From: Methanomicrobiales archaeon
GTDB taxonomy: Archaea > Halobacteriota > Methanomicrobia > Methanomicrobiales > JACTUA01
DNA length: 64,000 nt
Reading direction: 5' to 3'
NCBI GenBank assembly: GCA_015660865.1
Contig: JACTUA010000002.1
Span: forward strand, 299,470-363,469
Positions 7,732 through 18,165 of this stretch are shown in pieces; the first letter of the stretch is position 1; the number at the start of each line of letters is the position of its first letter. The position numbers and the translations under genes are program-made. The notes under the pieces are model-generated. The model saw only the letters and a program-made list of their open reading frames with translations, had not been told where the DNA came from and did not search any database.

Positions 7732-9006
7732 TTACGGGAAGAGGAGGAGGAGGACGAGGGCAACGAGCCCGCCGGCAAGGGTGGCAACGAGATTCGTTCC
7801 CGCGTTCCCGATGAACCCCTTGTTCTCGAAGAGTGCCCCCACCAGGCTGTCCACGTTGGAGCCTGCGAAACCGGCCAGGGTTACAAAGAGGAGAACCCGT
7901 ATCGTGCCGATGCCAAGGAGAAATGCAGAGAGGGCGATCGCGGCTGATGCGCAGAGGGAGGCCACCTCACCAAGGAGGGTGATCCCGCCGTTCGTCCCTT
8001 TCGGGACGGGTTCGAAGGTGGTGATGAGCACGGGTTCATGGGAGGTCATCCCGATCTCCCCGCCCATGGTATCCGCTGCCGCGGTGGCAACACTCCCGAG
8101 GAAGAGGGCGAGAGGGAGGGGGCTTCCGCCCGAGAGGCCGTAGAGGACCGCGGCCGCCACCCCCACGAGGCCGTTGGCAAAGACATTGACGTACCCCCTC
8201 ACCCCCCCGTGGGATTCCGCTATCCCTGCGGCCGCCTTTGCATCGAACCGGTACCGGGTGGCGGCCGAACCGATGACCAGGAAGGCGAGCATGACCAGGA
8301 ACCAGCGCACGTCAGCAAAGACGATGAGGATGATCCCGACCAGGGACCCCGAGAAGAGGCCGCTCACGTCCGCAACCCTGAACCGGTAGGCGAAATACCC
8401 GAAGGAGAACGCGACGATGATCGCGGTAAGGAGGATCTGGGCCGATACCTGGTAGTTCAGGTCCTCGAAGAGGAACATGGTCATGGCGACGCCCAGGCCC
8501 TCAACCATGAGCACGTCGTTCCTGTCCTTCAGGGCTGACTTGAGGAGGACAGCGACCACCACACCGAGGAGGAGCAGGAGGGGATCGCGGTGGCCCAGGT
8601 AAAGCATCGCAAGGGCCCCGCCCGCTGAGGAGGCTGCGAGGTAGGTGAGATACCGGTGGTGCCCGCCCCGGCTTGCCCGGTAGGCTGTCTCTCCTGCCAC
8701 GACGATGCCGAGGGTGGTGATGAAGATCAGGAGGGGGAGCCAGCCCAGGCCGTAAAGGATTGCGAGGATGATGATGGAGATGGAGATGGCGCGGGTTCCC
8801 CGGATGAGGTAGAGGATTCCCGAGCAGAGTATGACCAGGATGGAGAGGAGGAACGGGGGCTGGAGGAAGGGGGAGGCGAGGATGCACCCCGCTGTAAGGA
8901 TGAGGGCGACCAGGATCGCGGCATACTTCCCGATCCAATCGCGGAACCTGATCCTCCCGGGTATATCGCCCTGCCCCGGGTCCGGGTCCTCCGCGGACTT
9001 CATCAT
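7732..9006 (-). CDS. DUF92 (TIGR00297/COG1836) integral membrane protein, VTE6-like
   Basis: 424 residues, about eleven hydrophobic segments. The C-terminal half (from about residue 205) carries DUF92 hallmarks: FGYFAYRF, an RYRFDAKAAAGIAESHGGVRG-like stretch, GSVATAAADTMGGEIG and a C-terminal GTNLVATLAGG. The family includes plant VTE6, a phytyl-phosphate kinase; in an archaeon a role in polyprenyl or geranylgeranyl phosphate metabolism is a reasonable inference. The N-terminal 200 residues are extra membrane helices seen in archaeal versions. Tandem ATGs at 9006 and 9003 mark the start. Confidence 0.8.
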   Translation of the reverse strand: MMKSAEDPDPGQGDIPGRIRFRDWIGKYAAILVALILTAGCILASPFLQPPFLLSILVILCSGILYLIRGTRAISISIIILAILYGLGWLPLLIFITTLGIVVAGETAYRASRGGHHRYLTYLAASSAGGALAMLYLGHRDPLLLLLGVVVAVLLKSALKDRNDVLMVEGLGVAMTMFLFEDLNYQVSAQILLTAIIVAFSFGYFAYRFRVADVSGLFSGSLVGIILIVFADVRWFLVMLAFLVIGSAATRYRFDAKAAAGIAESHGGVRGYVNVFANGLVGVAAAVLYGLSGGSPLPLALFLGSVATAAADTMGGEIGMTSHEPVLITTFEPVPKGTNGGITLLGEVASLCASAAIALSAFLLGIGTIRVLLFVTLAGFAGSNVDSLVGALFENKGFIGNAGTNLVATLAGGLVALVLLLLFP

Positions 9007-9230
9007 TCTCTCACATCTGACCGCATGAGAATAATCCTTTTTGGTATCGATTCCTGCCCCTGAAACCCGCCGTGAAGGAAAAGACTTCCGGTTATCCCCC
9101 GGCTTTCCCCGCGTGCCGCACCGATGCCGTCGGGATCCCCCCTACCATGCAAAAGTGCGAAAACCGCTGCTTCCCGCTGCTTCCGGTCTCTCCACCGGCC
9201 TGAGTGAACAGAAAAAAGGATGGGGTCTCG

Positions 9231-9893
9231 TTACTTCTGGAATTCCTTCAGGAACCCGTCCATCAACTGGGGAGCCCTGTCCTTCAGCCCGAAGCCGAGG
9301 ATGAGTGCGATCCCTGCACCGATGCCGATCCCAATCCCCCATGCGATGGGCGTTATGAAGGTGTATACGATGGTGAGATCGAGCTCCAGCTGGGAGAGGG
9401 CAAGGATGATGACCACGAGATAGAGGAAGAGCCGGAGGCCGAGGTTTATGATGCTGAAGAAGGACAGCCCCCCGTAGAGCTTCTCGAGCATACCTGCGAG
9501 GTAATCGATGAAGACAAAACCCACGAAGAGAATGATGCCGAAGATGACAACGTTCGGGATATAGTTGACCGCCCTCTCGACGAACGTGGTGAGGGGGTCG
9601 ATCTTGAGGATATCCGCTGCAACCATGATCGCGAGGAGGTACACGAAGATCCTGATGATGATATCCCCGAGATACCCGAGGGTGATCCCCGTCTTCTGGA
9701 AGCTCCCGCCGACCGGGGACTTGAGGACATACGTATCGATCCCGCTCTTCTCAAAGATGATCCGGACGACTTTTCCGAGGATCCGGCCGATGATCCACCC
9801 GATCAAGAGGACGATGATCGCCCCGATGAGGTAGGGGAGGATGGCAAAGGTCGCCTGAGTCTGGGTCGTAAGATACCCTGCAATATCCACCAT
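9231..9893 (-). CDS. Small mechanosensitive-channel-like membrane protein (TM-helix repeat type)
   Basis: 220 residues with about five helices. The first two resemble the CmpX/MscS-related TM-helix module (LIGAIIVLLIGWIIGRILGK, followed by a KSGIDTYVLKSPVGGS linker), repeated around NVVIFGIILFVGFVFIDYLAG. A Gly-rich last helix (GIGIGIGAGIALILGFGLKD) matches the pore-lining pattern of this group. The large MscS cytoplasmic beta domain is missing. A TATA-like stretch (ATTTTTATAGG on the minus strand, about 9923-9933) precedes it. Transport activity is inferred from family only. Confidence 0.7.
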   Translation of the reverse strand: MVDIAGYLTTQTQATFAILPYLIGAIIVLLIGWIIGRILGKVVRIIFEKSGIDTYVLKSPVGGSFQKTGITLGYLGDIIIRIFVYLLAIMVAADILKIDPLTTFVERAVNYIPNVVIFGIILFVGFVFIDYLAGMLEKLYGGLSFFSIINLGLRLFLYLVVIILALSQLELDLTIVYTFITPIAWGIGIGIGAGIALILGFGLKDRAPQLMDGFLKEFQK

Positions 9894-10123
9894 AGACTAT
9901 CACAAGAGAACCCACGGCAATCCTATAAAAATATAGCGAAATTGTCCGGGCCACGGCTTCCCGCCCGAATCCAGCCCCCGAATCCGGGAGGGTAGATCCC
10001 CGTTCGCCATCGCGGTTTCGGGAACACCGGGCCGATCCCTTCAGTCAGGGCCGGACGCCCGTTTCCGGATCAGGGCCCCTCTTCCGGTCCAGAATGAAAG
10101 GTATTTTTTCTTGGAGATCAAAA

Positions 10124-12748
10124 ATGAGAAGATACAACGGGAACGGACGGCGGAATTTGCCCCCTTTACGAGAGATCCCCAAGCACTACGACTTCACCGA
10201 GGTGGAAGAGCGGTGGCAGCGGACCTGGCGGGACGAGGATAACTACTTTGACCGGACCTCCTCCCGACCCCGGTACATCATAGACACCCCCCCGCCGTAC
10301 CCGACAGGGAACTTCCATATCGGGAACGCCCTCAACTGGTGCTACATCGACTTCATCGCCCGCTACCGGCGGATGCAGGGCTATAATGTCATGTTCCCCC
10401 AGGGCTGGGACTGCCATGGCCTCCCCACCGAGGTGAAGGTGGAGGAGGAGCACGGCATCACGAAGAACGATGTCTCCAGGGAGGAGTTCAGGCAGATGTG
10501 CAGGGAGCTTACAGCCCGGAACATCGCACTCATGCGGCGGACCATGCGCCGGCTCGGCTTCTCGACCGACTGGTCCAACGAGTACATCACGATGCTCCCC
10601 GAGTACTACGGCAAGACCCAGCGGTCGTTTCTCACGATGTTCCATGCGGGTTACATCTACCAGGCCGAGCACCCGGTAAACTTCTGCATCCGGTGCGAGA
10701 CCGCCATCGCGTTTGCCGAGGTCACCTACCAGGAGCGGGAGACGACCCTCACGACCTTCGACTTCGACGGTGTCGAGATCGCCACCACGAGGCCCGAGCT
10801 TCTCGTGGCATGCGTTGCCGTCGCGGTCCATCCCGATGACGAGCGCTTCACCCGGCTCCACGGGAAGGAGCTCACCGTCCCCTTCTTCGGGCAGCGGGTG
10901 CCGGTCCTCCAGGACGGCGCGGTCGACCCGACATTCGGGACCGGCGCGGTCATGATCTGCACCTTCGGCGACAAGCAGGATGTCCACTGGTGGAAGGAGT
11001 ACGGCCTCCCCCTCAGGAAGGCCATCGACCGGAAGGGGACGATGACCGGTATCGCCGGGAAGTTCGCGGGGATGCGGGTTGAGGATGCCAGGAAGGACAT
11101 CGTCGCGGACATGAAGAAGGCGAACCTCCTCCGGGGGGAGAAGAGGATCACCCAGCGGGTGGGGACCTGCTGGAGATGCAAGACCCCGATCGAGATCCTC
11201 TCCGAGCGGCAGTGGTTCATCAAAGTGAAGCACGAGGAGATCCTCAAGGCCGCCCGCGAGGTGAAGTGGATCCCGGAGCACATGCGAACCCGGCTCGAGA
11301 ACTGGGTGGCCCAGATGGAGTGGGACTGGTGCATCTCCCGGCAGCGGATCTTCGCAACCCCCATCCCCGTCTGGTTCTGCGATGCCTGTGGCGAGATGAT
11401 CTTCCCGTCCGAGGATGACCTGCCTGTCGACCCGACCGCAGTCCGGCCGAAGGCCCCCTGCCCCATGTGCGGCGGGACGAAGTTCACTCCCGAGGAGGAT
11501 GTCCTCGATACATGGATGGACTCCTCCATCTCCGTCCTCCATGTCACCGGCTGGGACGGGAGCGGGACCCCGCCCCTCTTCCCCGCCCAGCTCCGCCCCC
11601 AGGGGCATGACATCATCCGCACCTGGGCCTGCTACACCATCCTCCGGTCCGTCGCCCTCACGGGCCAGAAGCCCTGGGACGGGATACTCGTCAACGGCAT
11701 GGTCCTCGGCGAGGACGGCTTCAAGATGTCGAAGAGCCGGGGGAACATCATCCAGCCCGAGGAGATCCTCGGGAAGTACGGGGCCGACTCCTTCAGGCAG
11801 TGGTCCGCCTCGGGCGCTGCGACGGGTTCGGATATCATGTTCAACTGGAACGATGTCGTCGCCGCGTCCCGGCTCCAGACCAAGCTCTGGAACATCGTCC
11901 GCTTCATCCTCCCAAAGATCGGTAACAGCGCCGGGAGGAAGGAAGAGATCACGGCTCTCGCCGATCGCTGGCTCCTGGACCGCCTCTCCGGGACCGTGGG
12001 AGAGGTGACATCGGCCATGGAGGCCTATGCCTTTGACCAGGCGTTAAAGGCCATCCGGGAGTTCGCCTGGGACATCCTGGCCGACGAGTATATCGAGCTC
12101 GTGAAAGGGAGGCTCTACTCGGAGGAGCCGGAGCGGGAGAGTGCCGTCGCAGCCCTCTCCATCACCCTCGACGCCCTCATCAGGATGCTCGCCCCCTTCG
12201 TTCCCCACTTTGCCGAGGAATGTTACCACCACCTGAAGGGGAGATCCGTTCACAAGGAACCGTGGGTCGAGTTCGGGTTCCGTGACGCTGCTGCACGGGA
12301 GAAGGGGGATCTCCTTGCAAGGATCGTCTCCGATCTCAGAACCTACAAGCATGACCGGGGGATGGCCCTGAACGCCCCCTTCGGGCGCCTGACCATCTAC
12401 ACGAGGAGCCCTGTGGATGATTCAGGCGATGCCGCCCGGGCGCTCAATGCCGAGGTCCTGTGGAGAACGGAGGAACCTGTGCTTGAGAAGCGGGTGCAGG
12501 ACGTGAAGTTCAACATGGGCGTCGTCGGCCCCGCCTTCAAGGGAAGGGCCAGGGAGTTCATGGATGCGGTGCGGAGACTCCCTCCCGAATCACTGGAGAA
12601 CCCTCCTGCCGCCATGATCCTCGGGGGTGGCGAGGTCCCTGTCCCGGCCGGCGCCTTCACCCCGAACTTCTCGTATGCCATCGGGGGGAAGGACGTGGAC
12701 GTCATCACCGTCGGCGACGTGATCGTGGCTGTCGAGCGAGCTCCCTGA
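10124..12748 (+). CDS. valS: Valyl-tRNA synthetase
   Basis: Class Ia aminoacyl-tRNA synthetase that charges tRNA-Val. HIGH-type motif [11 protein letters not shown] near residue 60, KMSKS motif [10 protein letters not shown], zinc-binding cysteine pairs (CDACGEM and CPMCGGTKF) typical of archaeal enzymes, and a full-length editing insertion. I chose ATG 10124 because GGAG sits 7 bases upstream; an ATG at 10094 has no such site. At 874 residues it has the usual archaeal length. Its last 44 bases overlap the convergent tmk gene. Confidence 0.96.
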   Translation: MRRYNGNGRRNLPPLREIPKHYDFTEVEERWQRTWRDEDNYFDRTSSRPRYIIDTPPPYPTGNFHIGNALNWCYIDFIARYRRMQGYNVMFPQGWDCHGLPTEVKVEEEHGITKNDVSREEFRQMCRELTARNIALMRRTMRRLGFSTDWSNEYITMLPEYYGKTQRSFLTMFHAGYIYQAEHPVNFCIRCETAIAFAEVTYQERETTLTTFDFDGVEIATTRPELLVACVAVAVHPDDERFTRLHGKELTVPFFGQRVPVLQDGAVDPTFGTGAVMICTFGDKQDVHWWKEYGLPLRKAIDRKGTMTGIAGKFAGMRVEDARKDIVADMKKANLLRGEKRITQRVGTCWRCKTPIEILSERQWFIKVKHEEILKAAREVKWIPEHMRTRLENWVAQMEWDWCISRQRIFATPIPVWFCDACGEMIFPSEDDLPVDPTAVRPKAPCPMCGGTKFTPEEDVLDTWMDSSISVLHVTGWDGSGTPPLFPAQLRPQGHDIIRTWACYTILRSVALTGQKPWDGILVNGMVLGEDGFKMSKSRGNIIQPEEILGKYGADSFRQWSASGAATGSDIMFNWNDVVAASRLQTKLWNIVRFILPKIGNSAGRKEEITALADRWLLDRLSGTVGEVTSAMEAYAFDQALKAIREFAWDILADEYIELVKGRLYSEEPERESAVAALSITLDALIRMLAPFVPHFAEECYHHLKGRSVHKEPWVEFGFRDAAAREKGDLLARIVSDLRTYKHDRGMALNAPFGRLTIYTRSPVDDSGDAARALNAEVLWRTEEPVLEKRVQDVKFNMGVVGPAFKGRAREFMDAVRRLPPESLENPPAAMILGGGEVPVPAGAFTPNFSYAIGGKDVDVITVGDVIVAVERAP

Positions 12749-13343
12749 TCCCCCTCTCCACAAACCGGTGGATCTCATCGGCAGGGAGGAGTGCATCCAC
12801 GAGGACGAAGCGGGCGGGCTCGGCCTCGGCAAGGGACAGGTAGTTCCCCTGGACCTTTTCGAGGAAGGGTCCGTCTTCGAAGTGCTCCCGCCGTTTGTCC
12901 CCGGGCAGCCGTTTTATCGCTTCGTCAACAGGGATGAAGAGGAGGAAGGTCCTGTCGGGAACCACAGTCCAGCCATTATGGAGGGCGCGGAGCCAGCCCA
13001 GCGGATCAGGGATCCTCTCTTCCAGCATCACGCCCTGGTAGGCGTACCGGCTGTCGGTGTACCTGTCCGAGATGACCATCCTCTCACCGTCGAGGGCGGG
13101 ACGGACAACGGCCTCGAGGTGCGCCGCATGGTCTGCGACGAAGAGGAGGGCCTCGGTCACGGGATCCACCCGCTCTGCAATGGCCCTCCTCACCACGTCG
13201 CCAACCCAGGTCGAGCCCGGTTCCCTCGTGAAGACCGGATCCAGGTCCTTCAGGGATTCGCGGAGCGCCGATACGAGGGTGCTCTTGCCACTCCCGTCGA
13301 TCCCCTCTATCGTGATCAGCAGAAGGATCCCCTCCTCACCCAT
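12705..13343 (-). CDS. tmk: Thymidylate kinase (dTMP kinase)
   Basis: Phosphorylates dTMP to dTDP. P-loop GIDGSGKST at residues 14-22, the DR motif in [14 protein letters not shown], and a lid region ([12 protein letters not shown]). 212 residues, normal for the family, ending in an unusual basic run QPRSRRRR inside the 44-base overlap with valS. Its start overlaps the end of the HisA/HisF-related gene by 28 bases, so the two minus-strand genes are translationally coupled. The initiating ATG is at 13343; a start closer to LITIEG is conceivable. Confidence 0.93.
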   Translation of the reverse strand: MGEEGILLLITIEGIDGSGKSTLVSALRESLKDLDPVFTREPGSTWVGDVVRRAIAERVDPVTEALLFVADHAAHLEAVVRPALDGERMVISDRYTDSRYAYQGVMLEERIPDPLGWLRALHNGWTVVPDRTFLLFIPVDEAIKRLPGDKRREHFEDGPFLEKVQGNYLSLAEAEPARFVLVDALLPADEIHRFVERGIRELARQPRSRRRR

Positions 13344-14044
13344 TCGAGCGGTATAATACCCCGGTGCACGATAGTTCCCACGATGGCGCCATCAAAACCC
13401 TTATCCCGGAGGCGCTCCAGGTCCTCCGCCGACCCCACCCCGCCCCCGTAAAAGAGTTTCTTTCCGCAGGCAGCCCGCAGATCCTCCAGGTCAGGAGTGA
13501 GGCCGTCTCCGGTTCCCACCCTCCCGAGGTTGAGGAGGATGCAGCCCTCGAAGGCCCATTCTCCTGCCCGGGAGAGGACCTCCGCAGGTTCCTCCCCCCG
13601 CGGGATAACCTTTCCATCCCGGACATCCACTGACAGGAATCCCCCAGGATAGCGTCCAAGGTCCGAACCACCGGTCTCGGTCCCGACGATGTTTACCAGG
13701 TTCTCCTCTTCGAGATAGTCAGCCGGGGACCTGATGCCCCGGTCCACATATGAGCGCCTGACTAAGCGGGAGCATGCCCGTATGGCTGCATCATGTTCGC
13801 CTGACCCCATGATCCGGTCAAGATCTGCGATGTAGATGTACCTCGGGGAGAGTGCAGAGACCACCTCTTCTGGTTCTGATGAGGTGATTCCCCGCAGGAG
13901 AAGCGGCCGGTAGGTCGCCCTTTCTCCCCTGGCACCGTGGACAACCCTCCCATTCATGAGGTCCAGGGCCAGGATGAGGTCCATGGGAAGGGGTGAATCC
14001 TGAAAGCTTATGAAGCGATGGGTCTCCGGCCGAGTAAGGAGCAT
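13316..14044 (-). CDS. HisA/HisF-related TIM-barrel protein (TIGR00734 type)
   Basis: 242 residues. The N-terminal strand MDLILALDLMNGRVVHGARG and the C-terminal phosphate-binding motifs (LFYGGGVGSAEDLERL, FDGAIVGTIVHRG) match the archaeal HisA/HisF-related family, distinct from true HisA and HisF; the substrate is unknown. Two starts are possible: ATG 14044 has a GGGAG site 6 bases upstream, whereas ATG 13984 gives the usual family N-terminus but has only a weak site. It overlaps tmk by 28 bases. Confidence 0.8.
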   Translation of the reverse strand: MLLTRPETHRFISFQDSPLPMDLILALDLMNGRVVHGARGERATYRPLLLRGITSSEPEEVVSALSPRYIYIADLDRIMGSGEHDAAIRACSRLVRRSYVDRGIRSPADYLEEENLVNIVGTETGGSDLGRYPGGFLSVDVRDGKVIPRGEEPAEVLSRAGEWAFEGCILLNLGRVGTGDGLTPDLEDLRAACGKKLFYGGGVGSAEDLERLRDKGFDGAIVGTIVHRGIIPLEWVRRGSFC

Positions 14045-14148
14045 CCCGATCTCCCCTCAAATCCGACGGGAGGCAGTATCGGAATGGTCAGGGCGAAGAT
14101 AATGAGGAAACGATATATCCGAGGAGGTTGATACCCGGAGGTTAGACC

Positions 14149-14487
14149 ATGCCTGCCCTCACGAGAACCGGATTCCTCTTCACCGTCATCGAACTCCTGT
14201 GCGGTTTTGCAATCGGCGCGATCCTCGCATCCACCCTCATCACCATCTTCGACCCCTTGATCATCTTCATCATCATCATGGCAACGATAGTCGCAATCCT
14301 GGACTTCGCAGACTTCATGCCGGCCTTCTCCATCGCCTACTTCGCAGGCTATATCGGCGAATTCCTCTACCCCGTCGCCAGGACCTTCGGGGATCTGAAG
14401 ATCCCAGCCCTCGTCCTCGCCCTCATAGGGATGGGCGTGGTTGTGGCATTGAAGGCACGGCGCAGGAAGGAAAGCCCCCCCCTCTGA
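14149..14487 (+). CDS. Small polytopic membrane protein, unknown
   Basis: 112 residues, mostly hydrophobic, with four probable helices (about 8-30, 33-52, 58-76 and 84-101) and a basic tail ARRRKE. GGAGGT at 14137-14142 lies 6 bases before ATG 14149, and a GATATATC element at 14112-14119 is a plausible TATA box. It precedes mfnB but is separated from it by 134 bases. No family recognised. Confidence 0.7.
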   Translation: MPALTRTGFLFTVIELLCGFAIGAILASTLITIFDPLIIFIIIMATIVAILDFADFMPAFSIAYFAGYIGEFLYPVARTFGDLKIPALVLALIGMGVVVALKARRRKESPPL

Positions 14488-14621
14488 GAGCCCGATTTTC
14501 TCGGGCAGGACCCCTGCCCGCCGGGAGGGGGCCCATCTCCCCTGATGAACCTGATTCGAGAGGGAGATCTCCAGATCTCGCAACAGCAATTGCTATTAAC
14601 AACGACGTACCACCATCTTCC

Positions 14622-15308
14622 ATGTTCTTGCTCGTCAGCCCGTGCAGCATCGAGGAGGCGTCCCGATCGCTTGCCGCTGACATCATCGATGTAAAGAGGC
14701 CGGCAGAGGGGTCCCTGGGCGCGAACTTCCCCTGGGTGATCCGGGCCGTGAAGACCATGACCGAGAAGCCGGTCAGCGCCGCCATCGGTGACTTTGATTA
14801 CAAGCCCGGGAGTGCCGCCCTATCCGCGTACGGCGCAGCATGCGCCGGGGCCGACTATATCAAGGTGGGCCTCATGTTCGACGGGAGGGACCGTGCCCGG
14901 GAAGTCATCGGGGCGGTTGTACGGGCCGTGAAGGAGGAGTTCCCCGAGAAGTCCGTCGTCATCGCCGCCTATGCAGACTCCGCACGGCTCGGGACCATCC
15001 CCCCCTTCGAGGCCGCGCTCCTCGCGGCCGAGTGCGGCGCCGACGTGGCCATGATCGATACCGGCCTGAAGGACGGGAGGAGCACCTTCGAGTTCATGGA
15101 CGAGGGGACCCTCACCGACTTCACCGAGGCGAACAGGGGCTCGGGGCTCCTCACCGCCCTTGCGGGCTCCCTCAGGTTCGAGGACATCGCGACCTTAAAA
15201 AGGATCAACCCCGATATCATCGGGGTCCGGGGGATGGTCTGCGGCGGGGACCGTTCGGCTGCCATCGAACCCGCCCTCGTGGAGAAGGCCCTCAAGATGA
15301 TCGGGTGA
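14622..15308 (+). CDS. mfnB: 4-HFC-P synthase (5-formylfuran-3-yl methyl phosphate synthase, DUF556)
   Basis: Condenses two glyceraldehyde 3-phosphate molecules to the furan precursor of methanofuran. The 228-residue TIM barrel starts at MFLLVSPCSIEEA and contains the signature DIIDVKRPAEGSLGANFPW with the catalytic lysine at about residue 25, DYIKVGLMF, and AMIDTGLKDGRS with a second conserved lysine. The frame is open well upstream, but MFLLVSP is the family start. guaB follows after 4 bases, so the two are probably co-transcribed. Methanofuran is the C1 carrier used by the Fwd and Ftr enzymes encoded later in this window. Confidence 0.93.
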   Translation: MFLLVSPCSIEEASRSLAADIIDVKRPAEGSLGANFPWVIRAVKTMTEKPVSAAIGDFDYKPGSAALSAYGAACAGADYIKVGLMFDGRDRAREVIGAVVRAVKEEFPEKSVVIAAYADSARLGTIPPFEAALLAAECGADVAMIDTGLKDGRSTFEFMDEGTLTDFTEANRGSGLLTALAGSLRFEDIATLKRINPDIIGVRGMVCGGDRSAAIEPALVEKALKMIG

Positions 15309-15312
15309 TACC

Positions 15313-16785
15313 ATGTTCCTGGAGAAGCTCACCATGCCCCTTGCCATAACCTTCGACGATGTGCTCCTCGAGCCCGCCGCATCCTCGACCGAGCCCGACC
15401 AGGCCGATGTCCGCTCCCGGTTCTCGCGGTCGATCCCCCTGAACATCCCCCTCGTATCAGCGGCGATGGATACGGTGACCGAGTCGTCCGTTGCGATAGC
15501 CCTTGCACGGGAAGGCGGGATCGGTGTGCTCCACCGCAACATGACCCCTGAGCACGAGGTCGAGGAGGTCAGGGCGGTGAAGCATGCCGAGGACCTCATC
15601 CAGAGGAACGTGATAACGGTAGGGACCGATGCGACGGTCGCCGATGTCGAACGCCTCATGAACGAGCACCAGATCAGCGGGATACCGGTGATGAAGGGGA
15701 AGAGGATCTGCGGGATCGTCAGCCGCCGGGACATCCGCGGGATCGCGAAGAAGCGGGGCGGGGAGAACATCCAGCAGTTCATGACCAAGAAGCCCATTAC
15801 CGCAGACGAGAGCATCACCATGGAGGAGGCCCTGGGGATCATGTACGAACGGAAGGTGGAGCGGCTCCCGGTCGTCGGGAAGAACGGCACCCTCTTCGGG
15901 ATCATCACCATGCAGGACATACTCCACAAGCACCAGTATCCCCAGGCAAACAGGGACCGGCAGGGGAACCTGAGGGTAGCCGCGGCGGTGGGGCCGTTCG
16001 ACTTCAAGCGGGCAGGGATGCTCGCCGATGCCGGGGCCGATGCCATCGTGGTGGACTGCGCCCATGGCCACAACCTGAAGGTGGTCCAGGCGGTGAAGGA
16101 GATCAAGGGGAGCCTCGAGCTGGACGTGGTGGCAGGGAACATCGCGACGCAGCAGGCTGCCCGGGATCTCGTCGAGCACGTGGACGGCCTGAAAGTGGGG
16201 ATCGGCCCGGGTTCCATCTGCACGACCAGGATCGTGGCTGGGGTCGGGGTCCCCCAGGTCACCGCCGTGGCCGAGGTTGCCGAGGTGGCGCGGGATCACG
16301 GCCTCCCTGTTATCGCCGACGGGGGCATCCGCTACTCGGGTGATATAGCGAAGGCCATGGCCGCGGGCGCCGACAGTGTCATGATCGGCTCGCTCTTCGC
16401 CGGGACCGATGAATCCCCGGGGAGGATCATCGTGATGAAGGGCAGGCGTTACAAGCAGTACCGGGGCATGGGTTCCCTGGGCGTGATGAGCAGCGGGATA
16501 TCGAGCGACCGCTACTTCCAGAAGAGGTCGCGCGAGTTCGGGAAGACGAAGTTCGTTCCCGAAGGGGTGGAGGGGATCACCCCCTATGCCGGGCCCATCG
16601 CGGAAGTGGTCTACCTCCTGATCGGCGGCCTGAAGGCCGCGATGGGATACGTGGGCGCGGCAACCGTGGCCGAGATCCATGAGAAGGCCCGCTTCCGGCG
16701 CATCACCCAGGCAGGGCACACCGAGAGCCACCCCCACAATATCCTCATCACCGACGAGGCCCCGAACTACCGGATCTTTGAGTGA
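15313..16785 (+). CDS. guaB: Inosine-5'-monophosphate dehydrogenase
   Basis: Oxidises IMP to XMP for guanine nucleotide synthesis. 490 residues: N-terminal barrel start ([13 protein letters not shown]), two CBS domains at about 90-205, the catalytic cysteine loop GPGSICTTR, then the IMP-binding [12 protein letters not shown] and flap region ([12 protein letters not shown]). Full length. Only 4 bases separate it from mfnB. A run of T at 16798-16805 just after the stop may serve as terminator and overlaps the TATA box of the next gene. Confidence 0.96.
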   Translation: MFLEKLTMPLAITFDDVLLEPAASSTEPDQADVRSRFSRSIPLNIPLVSAAMDTVTESSVAIALAREGGIGVLHRNMTPEHEVEEVRAVKHAEDLIQRNVITVGTDATVADVERLMNEHQISGIPVMKGKRICGIVSRRDIRGIAKKRGGENIQQFMTKKPITADESITMEEALGIMYERKVERLPVVGKNGTLFGIITMQDILHKHQYPQANRDRQGNLRVAAAVGPFDFKRAGMLADAGADAIVVDCAHGHNLKVVQAVKEIKGSLELDVVAGNIATQQAARDLVEHVDGLKVGIGPGSICTTRIVAGVGVPQVTAVAEVAEVARDHGLPVIADGGIRYSGDIAKAMAAGADSVMIGSLFAGTDESPGRIIVMKGRRYKQYRGMGSLGVMSSGISSDRYFQKRSREFGKTKFVPEGVEGITPYAGPIAEVVYLLIGGLKAAMGYVGAATVAEIHEKARFRRITQAGHTESHPHNILITDEAPNYRIFE

Positions 16786-16800
16786 GGCGGGGATCACCCT

Positions 16801-16808
16801 TTTTTATA
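16801..16808 (+). promoter_or_regulatory. TATA box for the ArsR-type regulator
   Basis: TTTTTATA at 16801-16808 is centred about 28 bases before ATG 16833. At archaeal spacing, transcription would begin almost at the start codon, implying a leaderless or near-leaderless message. Confidence 0.55.
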
Positions 16809-16832
16809 GAGAGGCACTAACATTTAGTTAGG

Positions 16833-17453
16833 ATGCTCGAGAGCGACGAGTACTCCCGGATCCTGGATATCCTGGGGAACCGGAACCGGAGGCGCATCAT
16901 CAGCCTCCTGCAGCAGAAGCCCTGCTTTGTCACCGAGCTCTCGGAGCGGCTCACCCTCTCCCCCAAGGCCCTCATCGAGCACCTCGCCCTCATGGAGCAG
17001 ATGGAGATCCTGGGCAGCTACCTGGATGACCGGCGGAGGAAGTACTACTACCTGACCCGGGACATCTCGGTCAGGGTGTCGTTCGAGGGCCTGGAGAATG
17101 AGGCGAGATCGAGAGAGAGGAAGATCCCTGCCTGGCAGAGCACCCTCTCCCTGCTCCGCCGGATGATGAGGGCACGGGAGGAGCTCGTCACCAACCTCGA
17201 GCACCTGGACGAGGACATCCAGCAGAAGATCGGCGACCTGGCCCGGCAGGGAGGGGATCTCATCTCGAGCGACGAGGAGATGGACATCATCATCGCCCTC
17301 TCCCACTATGACCTCACCCTCGGGGAGATCCACGAGTTCATGGACCTGGGGGGCGAGGTCGTGGAGATCCTCCTCGACGGCCTCATGGAAAAAGGGATCG
17401 TGGAGAAGAAAGGCTCCCAGTACAGGCTCAGGGGTGTCGGTGCAGCCGAATAA
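16833..17453 (+). CDS. ArsR-type winged-helix transcriptional regulator
   Basis: 206 residues. Residues about 5-80 are a winged helix: RILDILGNRNRRRIISLLQQ, recognition helix TLSPKALIEHLALMEQ, wing LDDRRRKYYYLTRDIS. Residues 90-150 are a coiled-coil-like helix rich in Arg and Glu, probably a dimerisation segment, and the C-terminal 50 residues look like a second winged helix (TLGEIHEFMDLGGEVVEILL, GLMEKGIVEKKGSQYRL). No metal-binding cysteine pair, so it is not a classical metal sensor. Target unknown. Confidence 0.82.
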   Translation: MLESDEYSRILDILGNRNRRRIISLLQQKPCFVTELSERLTLSPKALIEHLALMEQMEILGSYLDDRRRKYYYLTRDISVRVSFEGLENEARSRERKIPAWQSTLSLLRRMMRAREELVTNLEHLDEDIQQKIGDLARQGGDLISSDEEMDIIIALSHYDLTLGEIHEFMDLGGEVVEILLDGLMEKGIVEKKGSQYRLRGVGAAE

Positions 17454-17545
17454 TCAAGAGATCTCCACGCGAGCATCATGCATCATGGATCGCCTCGAGC
17501 ATGGTATGATGTGATCAGGCCAGGAGAAGAACAGGGTCGGAGACT

Positions 17546-18094
17546 TTACACCCGGGATGGTGCCTGATCCTTCCCCCCCATTCCCCTCGCCGCCTGGATG
17601 AACCGGTAACCGCAGTACCAGAGGACGGGAACTCCTACGGGAATGGAGTAGCCCGAGGGACCCGAGAAGAGGGGCCCGTACTGGGCCATGGCCCAGACGA
17701 GGAAGAGTACCCCCGTGATGATGATGAGGGGTCCCGGGAACCTTGCATGGCCAGGATTTTCGAGGAGTTGCCAGGATACGACCAGTGCTGCCGCCGCGAA
17801 GAGCACCACCAGCCCGGCCAGCCAGATGTACGTGGCAAGGGCAGTCTTCCCCAGGATTCCCCCGACCTCCCCCGATGAGATATACTGGAGCTCCCGAACA
17901 ACCGTGATGATGCTCATCAGGAGATTGCCCGCCGTACCATTCCCCACTCCGGATATTGACTGGGAGGCCAGCTGGTACCGGAAGAGAGGGAAACGGATCC
18001 CGACCGCCATGTAATCACCGATGACATAGATGCTCTGGGGCAGGATGAACAGGAGAACCATGATGATATAGGATATACGGGGCCGTTCGAACAT
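17546..18094 (-). CDS. Four-helix membrane protein, unknown
   Basis: 182 residues from ATG 18094 (a GTG at 18100 adds two). Hydrophobic helices at about 8-30, 82-105, 120-140 and 145-165, with an extracytoplasmic-looking loop of 50 residues (Ser/Gly/Asn-rich, GVGNGTAGN) between the first two. The sequence at 18131-18140 (TATCTTTATC) could serve as TATA box for both this gene and the divergent radical SAM gene. Not assigned to any family. Confidence 0.6.
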   Translation of the reverse strand: MFERPRISYIIMVLLFILPQSIYVIGDYMAVGIRFPLFRYQLASQSISGVGNGTAGNLLMSIITVVRELQYISSGEVGGILGKTALATYIWLAGLVVLFAAAALVVSWQLLENPGHARFPGPLIIITGVLFLVWAMAQYGPLFSGPSGYSIPVGVPVLWYCGYRFIQAARGMGGKDQAPSRV

Positions 18095-18165
18095 AGACAC
18101 AGGAAAGTGGGGAGCGCCCCCTCATCATGGTATCTTTATCTCCCCCTGTATCGATGCGTTGCTGT

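Noticed and set aside
10166..11608. Minus-strand open frame of 480 codons opposite valS
   Set aside because: It lies entirely inside valS, with low-complexity composition rich in Pro, Gly, Asp and Leu.
14199..14621. Upstream extension of mfnB to a much longer protein
   Set aside because: The extra residues are the out-of-frame shadow of the membrane gene at 14149; MFLLVSP is the family start.
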